Source: Bog-793 sp963785415
GTDB lineage: Bacteria > Actinomycetota > Acidimicrobiia > Acidimicrobiales > Bog-793
Length of the DNA stretch: 64,000 nt
Assembly (NCBI GenBank): GCA_963785415.1
Contig: CAWAVB010000001.1
Coordinates: 682,001-746,000 of the forward strand
Direction of reading: 5' to 3'
Of the stretch, positions 26,050 through 34,498 are shown piece by piece; position 1 is the stretch's first letter, and each line of letters opens with the position of its first letter. Under the pieces are notes generated by a model. It was not told the DNA's origin and made no database searches. It saw only the letters and a list, made by a program, of their open reading frames with translations. The position numbers and the translations under genes are program-made.

Positions 26050-27309
26050 ATGCACGTCCGTCATCTCCACCGGTCGCTGATCGCCCGATTGCACTTCCCA
26101 CGGCGCACCGTGCGGGCGCGCCTGACCGCCGTCTACGGCGGGCTCTTCCTCGCCTTGGGTGCCGTCGCTCTCGTGATCACCAGTGTCCTCTGGGATCAGG
26201 CGACGCGTAGCCCGTTCGCCGGATACACGGTCGTCGTCGGGCGAATCGCCGGGCGTATCCAGCAGCTCTCGACTCCTGGGCTGCCGCCGAAAACAGGCCC
26301 GTTCGTGCAGGCGCAAAAGGTGGGTGTGCAACTACGGATCATCGCGTCGTCGCAACACGCATCCGATCTCCACCAGCTGCTCCTGTACTCGGGCATCGCC
26401 CTCGCGATCATGGCGATCGTCGCCGTCGTGCTCGGTTGGCTGATGGCGGGCCGGGTGTTACGGCCACTTCGCACGATCACCTCGGCCGCCCGGAACATCT
26501 CGGCCACGAACCTTCACGAGCGACTCGCCCTCGCCGGGCCCGACGATGAGCTCAAGCAGCTCGGGGATACCTTCGATGAGTTGCTCGGGCGACTCGATCG
26601 GTCGTTCCAGTCACAACGGCAGTTCGTCGCCAACGCCTCGCACGAGCTCCGCACCCCCCTCGCGACGATGCGGGCCTCGCTCGACGTCGCACTCGCCAAG
26701 CCCGAGCCCGCGCCGCCTCAGCTGGCCGCGCTCGCCGGCCGGCTCCAGGGGGAGCTCGACCACATCGACCAGCTGCTCGAGAGCTTCCTCTCCCTCGCGC
26801 GTGCCCAACGCGGGCTTGCAAACGACGAGATCACGGTCCCGCTCGACGCGCTCGGCGCCTCGGCGCTCGAGGAGAGGGCGGCAGCGATCGCGCACATGGC
26901 TCTCGAGGTCCACCAAGAGGATTGTCCCGAGGCGATGGTCACGGGAAGCGAGACGTTGCTTACCCGCATGGTGGACAACGTGATCGACAACGCGGTGCGC
27001 CACAACGAACGCGGCGGCTGGATACGCGTCCGGACGACCACCGAGGACGACTCCGCGAGCCTCATCGTCGAAAACGGCGGTCCGACCATCACCGACGACG
27101 CGGCCCGGGAGCTCGCGCAACCGTTCCGGCGACTCGCTGGAGAACGGACCGGATCGGACTCCGGCACCGGACTGGGTCTCTCGATCGTCGCGGCGATCGC
27201 CGAGACCCACGGCGGATGCTTGCGACTCCAGCCCTTGGACGGCGGGGGGCTCCGGATCATCGTCTCGCTCCCGCGCACACGGCGCGCCGACACCGGGAGC
27301 TCCGCGTGA
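26050..27309 (+). CDS. Membrane sensor histidine kinase
   Basis: This 419-residue kinase starts at ATG 26050 after a GAGGTCGAGGAA purine run. It has one transmembrane helix near residues 22-45, a short extracytoplasmic domain (about 45-110) and a second helix (about 115-135). HAMP follows, then HisKA with the phospho-acceptor histidine in NASHELRTPLATM, and HATPase_c with N-box NVIDNAVRHN, G1-like VENGG and G2 GTGLGLSIV. The small sensor domain is where the signal, or the flanking lipoproteins, would act. The stop overlaps the response-regulator start (GTGA). Confidence 0.93.
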   Translation: MHVRHLHRSLIARLHFPRRTVRARLTAVYGGLFLALGAVALVITSVLWDQATRSPFAGYTVVVGRIAGRIQQLSTPGLPPKTGPFVQAQKVGVQLRIIASSQHASDLHQLLLYSGIALAIMAIVAVVLGWLMAGRVLRPLRTITSAARNISATNLHERLALAGPDDELKQLGDTFDELLGRLDRSFQSQRQFVANASHELRTPLATMRASLDVALAKPEPAPPQLAALAGRLQGELDHIDQLLESFLSLARAQRGLANDEITVPLDALGASALEERAAAIAHMALEVHQEDCPEAMVTGSETLLTRMVDNVIDNAVRHNERGGWIRVRTTTEDDSASLIVENGGPTITDDAARELAQPFRRLAGERTGSDSGTGLGLSIVAAIAETHGGCLRLQPLDGGGLRIIVSLPRTRRADTGSSA

Positions 27310-27980
27310 GGGTGCTCGTCGTCGAGGATTCCAGACGCCTGGCGGACGTGATCGTCGAGGGACTGCGCGACCAGGGGATGGCCGTCGACGTCGCCTACGA
27401 CGGGCGGGAGGCGGCGGCGAAGCTCGATGTCAACTCCTACCACGTCGTCGTCCTCGACCGCGACCTTCCCGGAATCCACGGAGACACGATCTGCCGGATG
27501 ATCGTCGAGGGCGACAACCCGGCGATGGTGCTCATGCTCACCGCGGCCGACTCGCCCGGAGATCGCGTCGCGGGCCTGGGTCTCGGCGCCGACGACTACC
27601 TCGCCAAGCCCTTCCACTTCCCCGAGCTCGTCCTCCGGGTCCGCACTCTCGCCCGGCGCCAGCCGCACGCCCGCGAGCGGGTCCTTCGCGCCGGTGGGAT
27701 CGAGCTCGATCCGCTCCGCCACGTCGCGACCCGCGACGGCCGCCCGCTCGACCTCTCCGTCAAGGAGTTCGGGGTGCTGGAGTCGCTGCTGCAATCGGAA
27801 GGCACCGTCGTCAGCGCCGAGGACCTCCTCGAACAGGTCTGGGACGAGCACGCCAACCCGTTCACGAACACCGTCCTCGTCACGATCAGCCGTCTGCGGC
27901 GCAAGCTCGGCGACCCAGGGGCCATCGAGACGGTTCCTGGTGTCGGCTACCGCATCGCCGGGCGAACGGGCGACGATTGA
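27306..27980 (+). CDS. OmpR/PhoB-family response regulator
   Basis: This 224-residue regulator has an N-terminal receiver domain (RVLVVEDSRRLA acidic pocket, phospho-acceptor aspartate in VVVLDRDLPG, threonine in MLTAADSP, lysine in DDYLAKPF) and a C-terminal winged helix (DLSVKEFGVLESLL ... TVLVTISRLRRKLG ... VPGVGYRI). The GTG start overlaps the kinase stop by 4 bp. PhoB-type regulators bind 11-bp-period direct repeats. Such repeats lie upstream of both lipoprotein genes, so they are the likely targets. Confidence 0.93.
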   Translation: MRVLVVEDSRRLADVIVEGLRDQGMAVDVAYDGREAAAKLDVNSYHVVVLDRDLPGIHGDTICRMIVEGDNPAMVLMLTAADSPGDRVAGLGLGADDYLAKPFHFPELVLRVRTLARRQPHARERVLRAGGIELDPLRHVATRDGRPLDLSVKEFGVLESLLQSEGTVVSAEDLLEQVWDEHANPFTNTVLVTISRLRRKLGDPGAIETVPGVGYRIAGRTGDD

Positions 27981-28046
27981 CGACTGTTCCGTGGCCGCTT
28001 ACCTGTAGTTGCTGACGACGTTCCGTCATCGGCGCGGCCTGGCGGG

Positions 28047-29252
28047 TCACAGGCTCCAGAGGGCTTCCGTCGGCGACATCCGTGCCGCCCGCAGCGCTGG
28101 CCAGAGGCCCGCGATCGCCCCGATGACGATCGCCGCGCCGATCCCCCCACCCCAGGCGAGCGCCGGGATGACGATCATCCAGTGTTTCGTCGAGGCGTAG
28201 ATAGCCGTCGAGATCGCCCCGAGCGCCACGCCGACCGCACCGCCGATGAGGGCGAGCAGGATCGCCTCGGTGAGGAACTGCGTGCGGATGTTGCCCCTCG
28301 TCGCCCCGAGCGCCCGGCGTAGCCCAATCTCGCTGCGACGTTCGAGGACGGAGATGACCATGATGTTCGCCACGCCCACCGCACCGACGAGCAGTGCGAC
28401 GGCTCCGAGTCCGAGAAAGAGCCCGTTGAGTGCCGCCTGGGCGTCGGCCTGGGCGACGAGCGCGGCCGACGGCTGGCTGACGTCGACGTCGCTCGGTGCC
28501 TCGGGGTTCGCCGTCGCGGCGAGCACCGTATCGACAGCACCGACGTCGCTCGTCACCGTGCGGAGGTAGATCTCCGACGGGTGCCCGTCGAAGCCGAGGT
28601 AGGTCTCCGCGGCGGGAAACCCGATGAGCACCGAGGAGTCGATCTCCGGCGCGAGGAGCGCCGGGCGGAGGATCCCGATGACGTAGAACCACTCGTTTCC
28701 GACCCAGATACGTTCGCCGGAGAAGACCCGGTCGATCCCCAGACGCTGTGCCGCCGCCGCGCCGAGCACGCACACCGGCTCGCGAGCCGTCGCCGCGTTG
28801 AGGAAGCTGCCGACCGCGACACCCGTCCCCACCACGTGCGGCAGGCCGAGGGTCGTGGCGTCGACGGAGATCGCGTTCGTGTCGATCGACGGGATGACCG
28901 GGCTGCGGAAGGCGTTGGCGCTCACCGCGCCCGTGTCCTGCACGTCGGTCACCGGACCGATCCGGCCGATCATCGCTGGCGCCACCTTCGGGAGCTCCGC
29001 GGTCTGGCCGAAGAATGTCTGGCCGTTCGTCACGGTGAGCAGGTTCGTCCCCAGCTGATTGATCTCGGCGAGCAGTCCCGCCTCCGAGGACGAGGACAGC
29101 CCCAGCACCGCGACGATCGCCGCGACGCCGATGGCGATACCGAGGGCGGAAAGCCCGGCGCGGAGCTTGCGCGTCCTTAGCCCCAGGCTCGCCAGACGGA
29201 AGAGGTCGCCGGGTCGCAACCGCGATGTCGCCACCGACGCCGACCTCGTCAA
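28047..29252 (-). CDS. MacB/FtsX-type ABC transporter permease
   Basis: This 401-residue permease starts with TTG at 29252, overlapping the ATPase stop (TTGA), with GGGGGAGGAG just upstream. It has one N-terminal helix (LRAGLSALGIAIGVAAIVAVLGL), a long periplasm-type MacB_PCD domain (about 50-270), and three C-terminal FtsX helices with the coupling segment SVLERRSEIGLRRALGATRGNI. MacB-type permeases do not move substrate through the membrane; they drive an extracytoplasmic adaptor by mechanotransmission. It is the last gene of the lipoprotein 2 - adaptor - ATPase - permease operon. Confidence 0.93.
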   Translation of the reverse strand: MTRSASVATSRLRPGDLFRLASLGLRTRKLRAGLSALGIAIGVAAIVAVLGLSSSSEAGLLAEINQLGTNLLTVTNGQTFFGQTAELPKVAPAMIGRIGPVTDVQDTGAVSANAFRSPVIPSIDTNAISVDATTLGLPHVVGTGVAVGSFLNAATAREPVCVLGAAAAQRLGIDRVFSGERIWVGNEWFYVIGILRPALLAPEIDSSVLIGFPAAETYLGFDGHPSEIYLRTVTSDVGAVDTVLAATANPEAPSDVDVSQPSAALVAQADAQAALNGLFLGLGAVALLVGAVGVANIMVISVLERRSEIGLRRALGATRGNIRTQFLTEAILLALIGGAVGVALGAISTAIYASTKHWMIVIPALAWGGGIGAAIVIGAIAGLWPALRAARMSPTEALWSL

Positions 29253-30082
29253 CGTGGCTCCTCCCCCGGGTCCGCCCGCCACGGGTCGACGATCGTGTCA
29301 GACACCCCGCCCCCACGACCACCTGGGGGCTCGGCCGGCCCCGCGCCAGCCGCGGCACGGTCGGCGACGACCCGGCCGTCGAGCAGCTCGATCTGGCGGG
29401 GAAGTCGCCTCGCGATCTCGCGGTCGTGGGTGATGACGACAATGGTCGCGCCCGCTCGGTTCAACCCGACAAGGAGATCGAGGATCGACTGCCCGGTCGC
29501 CTGGTCGAGGTTGCCGGTCGGCTCATCGGCGAGCACGATCGCCGGGTTCCCGACGATCGCCCGGGCGATGGCGACTCGTTGCCGCTCCCCGCCGGATAGC
29601 TGCGTCGGTCGCGCCTCGGCGCGACCGCTAAGTCCGACACGACCGAGCGCGGTGGCGGCGCGGTCGCGGCGCTCGGCCAGCCCGACGCCGGCGTACAGGA
29701 GACCGTCGGCGACGTTGTCGAGCGCGCTAGCGTGTTCAGCGAGGAAGATCTGCTGGAAGACGAAGCCGATCCTCGTCGCCCGCAGCGCCGAGAGCTCACG
29801 ATCGCCGAGACCCGCCACGTCGAGCCCCGTCACGCGCACCGTGCCGGACGTCGGACGGTCGAGGGTGCCCATGAGATGCAACAACGTCGTCTTGCCCGAG
29901 CCTGAGGGCCCGACGACCGCGACGAGCTCTCCTTGTCGGATGCGCAGGTCGACGCCGACGAGCGCCTCCACCGGCGGGACACTCGGATAGACCTTCGTCG
30001 CCGCCGTCACCTCGAGGACGACCCCGTCGCCGGCGACTCGGGTCGGCACGAGCGCGGTTTCCCCTCGCCCGGTGACCATCAC
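29249..30082 (-). CDS. MacB/LolD-type ABC transporter ATPase
   Basis: This 277-residue ATPase has Walker A GPSGSGKTTLL, a Q-loop in F-V-F-Q-Q, signature LSGGERQRVAIARA, Walker B IVLADEPTG and the switch histidine in VITHDRE. It is of the type that pairs with FtsX-like permeases. About 20 extra residues lie on each end of the core. Its start overlaps the adaptor stop: GTG at 30082, or ATG at 30079 in a TGATG junction. Its stop overlaps the permease start, so the three exporter genes are translationally coupled. Confidence 0.94.
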   Translation of the reverse strand: MMVTGRGETALVPTRVAGDGVVLEVTAATKVYPSVPPVEALVGVDLRIRQGELVAVVGPSGSGKTTLLHLMGTLDRPTSGTVRVTGLDVAGLGDRELSALRATRIGFVFQQIFLAEHASALDNVADGLLYAGVGLAERRDRAATALGRVGLSGRAEARPTQLSGGERQRVAIARAIVGNPAIVLADEPTGNLDQATGQSILDLLVGLNRAGATIVVITHDREIARRLPRQIELLDGRVVADRAAAGAGPAEPPGGRGGGVSDTIVDPWRADPGEEPR

Positions 30083-32064
30083 AGCGCCGGGACGACGACC
30101 CGCTGCCCGACCGCGAGCCCGGAGCCGGAGACCTGAACGACGCCAGCGGCGTCGTCGAAGATCCCGAGCGACACCGCGACGAGATGGTGCACGCCCGTCG
30201 GCGAGACCTCCTCGACGGCGTAACCGCCGCCCGAGAGCGCGAGGAGCGCGTCGACCGGAACGACGAGCGCGTGGGCGACGCTCGCCTCCGTGATGTCGAC
30301 CTCCACGCTCGCCTGGTCGAGCGAGCCCGTCTGCGCGGGGTTCAGCGGCGCGACGAGCACGGTGACCGTCGGCGTGCTCCCGCCCGTCGCACCGGCGCCC
30401 CCCGGCGTCGTCGCCACGGTACCGACCGAGGTGACGACGCCCGGAATCGTCGAGTTGTCGGGCAGCGTGATCCCGACCTTGTCGCCGACCTTCACCTCCG
30501 GCACGAGCGAGACGTCAAGGTCGATCGTGACGACACGGCCGGTCGAGGTCGCAGAGAGCACCGACATCCCGGGCTGGGCGGCGGAGCCGATGGTTGCCGT
30601 CACCGCCGTGACCCGGATGGGCCCTGGTTCGACGACGATGTCGCCGAGGGCGACGACCCCGGTCGCCGGCTCGCCGAGAGATCGCTGCCAGGCCATGACG
30701 GCGGCGGCCGTCGCCGCCGAGAAGTGCGGACTGGCGCTCACCCCGCTACCGAAACCAAGGGCGATCAGGTTCTCGTTGAGCTCCGTGACATCCGGGCCGT
30801 CCGAAACCCCGAGTCTGAGCGCGCGGTACATCGTGGCGGTCCCGTAGAAAAGCGGCACGGGCCGATCATCGAGCGAGTACACGCTCTCGCCCCGGGTGAT
30901 CCGCTGTCCGAGGCTCGGCAGTGCGGTGAACTGCGACCCAGCGTTCGTCGCCCGGGCCTCGTCGGTCGAGAGCGCCGCCTCGGCGCTGGCGAGGGCGGCC
31001 CTGTCCTGTCGCACCTGGGTCGTCGCCTGGGCGAGCGAGGAGCTGCCGTTCACCTCGTCGGCGGCGAGCGCGTCCTTGTCCTGGGTGAGCGCCTGGTCGT
31101 CGGTCGCGATCACCTGGCGTTGGGCGACGCAGGAGGACTCGGTGGTTGTGAACGTCCCCGTCGTTCCGACCGAGGTCCCGAGGTCGTTCTCGGCGACGAG
31201 AGAGAAGCCGTAGGTCGTGTCCGGCCGCAGTCCCGTGATCGTCACGGTGACCGGGATCGGGCTTGTCCCGTTCCCGGCGTCGGTGAGCGGCGACGTCGAT
31301 CCGAATGCCGACGTCGTCCCCCACTCGAAGTAATACGTCGTGTCGACACCGTCGGGATCGACCGTGCCCGACAGTGCCTCGGAGGTCTGGGAGACCGCGG
31401 TCGCCGAGCCAGTCGTCGCCACGGGCGGTCCGGTGGTCGTCGAAGACGCGTCCCCAGCCGACGGGTCGTTCGACGCGTCCGCGCCACCCTGAGTCCCTGG
31501 AGAGGAAGACGAGCCCAGCGGTGTCGTCACGGTCGCAGCTGATGCGACCGGACAACCGAGTTTCTCGTCGTCGGCAAGCATCGTCTTCGCCTGGGCGATC
31601 GTGGTCTCGTCGCTCCGCACCGTCGCCTCGGCGGCGAGGATCGTCGCCGTGCCCGAGCTCTGCGCGAGCCGCTTCGCGTTCGCGAGCACCTGCTCGTCGG
31701 CAGCCAGCCTCTGCCGAGCCGACTGGACCGCGGATTGGTCCTGGGTGATCGCTCCGGACTGCGTTCCCGAGGGCAACGCGATGTCGTACGTTCCCGAGTA
31801 GCCGAGGGTCGCGCCGACCTGGGTCTGCGAGGAGATCGCCCTCTCGCGGACCGTGGCGAGGCCTGTCGGGTAGGAGTTGTCGGCGACCCCGCCACCCGAG
31901 GTGGCCTTGCTGGCGAAGGGATCCGTGACCCCGACCACAACGGCGGCGACGACGATGACGAGCACGACCGCGGCGACGAACCATCGCCGACGCGACACCC
32001 ACCGCCTTGGGCGAGACGACGCGACGTTGGGATCGGCGGATGAAAGTGGCGGCAGAGAACTCAT
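30079..32064 (-). CDS. Exporter adaptor (HlyD/MacA-like) with Fn3-like and peptidoglycan-binding domains
   Basis: This 661-residue protein starts at ATG 32064, preceded by GGAGGTG at a 10-nt spacing. One transmembrane helix (about 25-48) anchors it. Two coiled-coil hairpin arms (Q-S-A-V-Q-S-A-R-Q-R-L... and A-L-T-Q-D-K-D-A-L-A) are separated by a Ser/Thr/Gly linker and an Fn3-like module (about 200-300; F-E-W-G-T and G-L-R-P-D-T-T-Y). A peptidoglycan-binding-like domain (V-T-E-L-N-E-N-L-I-A-L-G-F...WQRSLG) and HlyD-type barrel strands follow, ending in VQVSGSGLAVGQRVVVPAL. It would link the MacB-like pump to the cell wall of a monoderm, an arrangement found in actinobacterial exporters. Confidence 0.88.
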   Translation of the reverse strand: MSSLPPLSSADPNVASSRPRRWVSRRRWFVAAVVLVIVVAAVVVGVTDPFASKATSGGGVADNSYPTGLATVRERAISSQTQVGATLGYSGTYDIALPSGTQSGAITQDQSAVQSARQRLAADEQVLANAKRLAQSSGTATILAAEATVRSDETTIAQAKTMLADDEKLGCPVASAATVTTPLGSSSSPGTQGGADASNDPSAGDASSTTTGPPVATTGSATAVSQTSEALSGTVDPDGVDTTYYFEWGTTSAFGSTSPLTDAGNGTSPIPVTVTITGLRPDTTYGFSLVAENDLGTSVGTTGTFTTTESSCVAQRQVIATDDQALTQDKDALAADEVNGSSSLAQATTQVRQDRAALASAEAALSTDEARATNAGSQFTALPSLGQRITRGESVYSLDDRPVPLFYGTATMYRALRLGVSDGPDVTELNENLIALGFGSGVSASPHFSAATAAAVMAWQRSLGEPATGVVALGDIVVEPGPIRVTAVTATIGSAAQPGMSVLSATSTGRVVTIDLDVSLVPEVKVGDKVGITLPDNSTIPGVVTSVGTVATTPGGAGATGGSTPTVTVLVAPLNPAQTGSLDQASVEVDITEASVAHALVVPVDALLALSGGGYAVEEVSPTGVHHLVAVSLGIFDDAAGVVQVSGSGLAVGQRVVVPAL

Positions 32065-32170
32065 GACGCTCGAACACCTCCAGGCAAAGAAGGCCGACAC
32101 GCCCTTTGGGTGGCCGGGTCGTGCGGCGGGCCGATCCGCTCGGCTGACAACGGTGACATTCTGTCCATCT

Positions 32171-32893
32171 CTACGGACCTCCACCCGGCATGAGGTGTTG
32201 ACAGGCGTTTTGGGCGGCTTGGAACTTGGGCGAGCTCGGGGAGATGCCGCTACCTGGCCCGATCTCGATCGTCACCCCGCCATCAGCGGCCTTCGCGTCC
32301 GGGAAGTTCACTATGCCGTGGGCGCGCATGCAGGCGGTGAATCGCAAGGACGCGGCGAGCGCCTGCTGTTGCTCCGCCGCGGTCATATGTCCGCCGTCCG
32401 GGAGCAGGTGCCTGCAGGCGCGGTCCGCTGAGCTGTAACGAGCAGAGCCCGTATTGACGATCTGACCGTTGAGCTTCCCGTGAATGGAAAGGAAATCGCC
32501 CTTGCTGTTCGGATCCGGGAAGTTGTCCACGCCGTGGGCGCGCATGCAACGGGCGTAGGCGACCGCATCGGCGTAGTTCGTGGCATTGGATCCGCCCTCG
32601 GATGCCGAAGCCGCGTTCGTCGTCGAGGTCGCGGAACCGATGCTTGCCACACCGGGACCGCTCGGAGTGCTCGAACAGGCGGTGAGTAGGCCGGCGAGGA
32701 CGAACGTGAGAACGATCGGCCCTACCGATCTCGCCCCGACGTCGGACCCGGGACCTCCGAGCCGCTCGAACACGCGGCGACGAGGAGCGAGCAATCCACG
32801 AGCGCGACGGCAACCGACCCGACCCGCCGGAAACGGGAGGGACATCCGGTGTCCGGCGCCATCGTTCGATGCACGCCGTCGCCTATGTCGCAT
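32171..32893 (-). CDS. Lipoprotein with two C-M-R-x-H-G...F-P-D repeats (paralogue 2)
   Basis: This protein of up to 240 residues has a basic leader; the exact start is uncertain. A hydrophobic segment ends in lipobox LLTAC. It has the same G-V-A-S-I-G-S-x-T-S-T-T linker as paralogue 1 at 25082-25834. Repeat 1 carries CMRAHGVDNFPDPNSKG and repeat 2 CMRAHGIVNFPDAKAADGG. Each ends in an A-C-x-H/x-L-x-P-x-G segment. It is the first gene of the operon with the adaptor (106-bp gap), ATPase and permease, so this copy is probably made together with the pump. Confidence 0.8.
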   Translation of the reverse strand: MRHRRRRASNDGAGHRMSLPFPAGRVGCRRARGLLAPRRRVFERLGGPGSDVGARSVGPIVLTFVLAGLLTACSSTPSGPGVASIGSATSTTNAASASEGGSNATNYADAVAYARCMRAHGVDNFPDPNSKGDFLSIHGKLNGQIVNTGSARYSSADRACRHLLPDGGHMTAAEQQQALAASLRFTACMRAHGIVNFPDAKAADGGVTIEIGPGSGISPSSPKFQAAQNACQHLMPGGGP

Positions 32894-32930
32894 CGCCTAC
32901 CGTCTCGGACTCGACTGCGCCACGAGGTGA

Positions 32931-32966
32931 CTTGTAGCACTCGGGCGGTAACACGCCGCTAACAAG
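32931..32966 (-). promoter_or_regulatory. Response-regulator-type direct repeat and -10 box upstream of lipoprotein 2
   Basis: On the minus strand the order is GTTAGC-N4-TGTTAC-N11-TACAAGT. The two half-sites have an 11-bp period and lie at the same distance from TACAAGT as those upstream of lipoprotein 1. The box is about 37 bp upstream of the ATG at 32893. Confidence 0.6.
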
Positions 32967-33135
32967 ACCCACTCCCGTCTCTTGCCAACCCAGCTGGGAG
33001 AACGCCTGCGAATGCCCCTGACAGTCGCCCGGAGCAGGTTTCATCGGTGCCATGTGGCGCGTTTGCCGGGCACGAGCCTCGATCACCGTCTCGTATTCCA
33101 AGACACCCCGGAACCAGCGGGTTAACGTCGAACGC

Positions 33136-33765
33136 GTGGCTGTTCCCGCCCGGCACTGGGACGCCGTCTACGCAGCGAAGGCGACAGACGACGTCAGCTG
33201 GTTCCAAGCGGATCCGGTCGTCTCTCTGCGCCTCCTCGCGAAATGGGCCTCACCGTCCGGTTCGGTCGTCGACATCGGCGCGGGGACTTCGACGCTCGTT
33301 GACTCTCTCCTCGACAAAGGGTGGACCGACGTCACCGTCCTCGACGTTTCCGAACAGGCACTGAACAAGGTTCGCGACCGCCTCGGCAGCCGCGCCGGGG
33401 CGGTTCGCATCGTTGCGGGCGATGTTCGTTCTTGGCGGCCGTCGCGCACCTTCGACGCCTGGCACGACCGAGCCACCTTCCACTTCCTCGTCGATGGACC
33501 CGATCGCGACGGATACGTCGCCCTGGCTGGAGCGGCGGTCGCCCCGGGCGGAGTCGTCGTGCTCGCGACCTTTGCCGCCGACGGGCCGACCGCATGCTCC
33601 GGACTGCCGACCGCCCGCTACGACGCCGACGAGCTGTCGCGCCTTTTCAGTCCGGCGTTCGTCCTCGAGCACGCCGAGCGTGAGGAGCACACCACCCCCT
33701 GGGGCGCTGGGCAGTGGTTCACCTGGGTGGTGCTCCGCCGCACACCAGGGCGCGGGGCCTCGTGA
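33136..33765 (+). CDS. Class I SAM-dependent methyltransferase
   Basis: This 209-residue methyltransferase starts at GTG 33136. It opens with W-D-A-V-Y-A-A-K, then motif I V-V-D-I-G-A-G-T-S (SAM-binding), motif II V-T-V-L-D-V-S and the post-II acidic residue in A-G-D-V-R-S-W. F-D-A-W-H-D-R-A-T-F-H-F-L and a C-terminal W-F-T-W-V-V-L-R follow. It belongs to the small-molecule/thiopurine-like group often annotated only as 'class I methyltransferase'; the substrate is unknown. The frame is open to 33052, but the sequence before 33136 is not methyltransferase-like. Confidence 0.85.
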   Translation: MAVPARHWDAVYAAKATDDVSWFQADPVVSLRLLAKWASPSGSVVDIGAGTSTLVDSLLDKGWTDVTVLDVSEQALNKVRDRLGSRAGAVRIVAGDVRSWRPSRTFDAWHDRATFHFLVDGPDRDGYVALAGAAVAPGGVVVLATFAADGPTACSGLPTARYDADELSRLFSPAFVLEHAEREEHTTPWGAGQWFTWVVLRRTPGRGAS

Positions 33766-33834
33766 CGCCGCCGCGGTTCCGCCGGAAACGGAGCCGCTCC
33801 CGTCACCGCCCTGGGGCGCTCGGGCGGCGTCACG
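33761..33834. repeat. 12-bp inverted repeat with 50-bp loop
   Basis: CGTGACGCCGCC (33761-33772) and GGCGGCGTCACG (33823-33834) are perfect complements. The left arm contains the methyltransferase stop codon. The pair could form a terminator-like or regulatory structure ahead of the small membrane gene at 33860. Confidence 0.45.
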
Positions 33835-33859
33835 ACGACCAGCATCATGGGAGGTTGCG

Positions 33860-34189
33860 ATGGTAGATGGGTCGGCTTGGTCTTCCGAGAAGTCCGACAC
33901 CGACAGGCTTGAGGCGATCCCGTCGTTCCTCGGTGCGGGTGTCGTGTCGACCGTGTTCAAGTGTGCGAGCTGGATCGTCATCTTTGTCGGAGTCATCGGC
34001 ACTTTCGGGCTAATCGCCTTCATGCACTCCAACGCGTGGTCCGACCGAGGGGTTCTCGTCGTTTCACTTGGGACCGTTCTTGGGGCAGCGCTGATCGCCG
34101 CATCGTTTGCCTTCTTCGCCTACGTCCTCGACCTGTTGCGGTCGATCGCTCACGACACCAAGGCCGCGACTAGCGAGAGACGAAGGTAG
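33860..34189 (+). CDS. Small two-helix membrane protein
   Basis: This 109-residue protein starts at ATG 33860, behind a GGGAGG Shine-Dalgarno-like run (33849-33854). It has a polar start, two hydrophobic helices (about 35-58 and 68-92) and a basic, Lys/Arg-rich tail. The pattern V-V-S-T-V-F-K between start and first helix resembles small DUF4282-like or uncharacterised actinobacterial membrane proteins. The family is not securely recognised and no function is proposed. Confidence 0.6.
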   Translation: MVDGSAWSSEKSDTDRLEAIPSFLGAGVVSTVFKCASWIVIFVGVIGTFGLIAFMHSNAWSDRGVLVVSLGTVLGAALIAASFAFFAYVLDLLRSIAHDTKAATSERRR

Positions 34190-34498
34190 ATGTCGGCGGC
34201 TGGGTCTGCAGCTGACGCCGTCTCGGCACACGTTTGAGATCTTCGCCGCACCACCGGATCGCAATGGCGGCTCCATGACGACGAAGACGATTCGACTCAG
34301 CTGCGGCGGGATCTGAACTCGGCGCGGGCTGGCACTTCCTCTTTTGCACGGGCTTCATGGGACGCCGACTCTCGTGCCATCACCAGCCTTGACTTGACGT
34401 GGCTTCTGACGCGTTTCGCCGGAGGTGCCAACAGGTGCGAATGACGTACCGGTGACGCGTCTCGCCTGTCGTGCCCGGGCGCTATACCATGCCGATCC
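34190..34498. other. Intergenic stretch without recognised content
   Basis: Short open frames here lack coding character, and no repeat, tRNA or promoter stands out. GC content looks lower than in the neighbouring core genes. Confidence 0.4.

Noticed and set aside
32065..32184. N-terminal extension of the exporter adaptor to 32184
   Set aside because: It overlaps the end of lipoprotein 2; the ATG at 32064 has a GGAGGTG site and leads directly into the membrane anchor.
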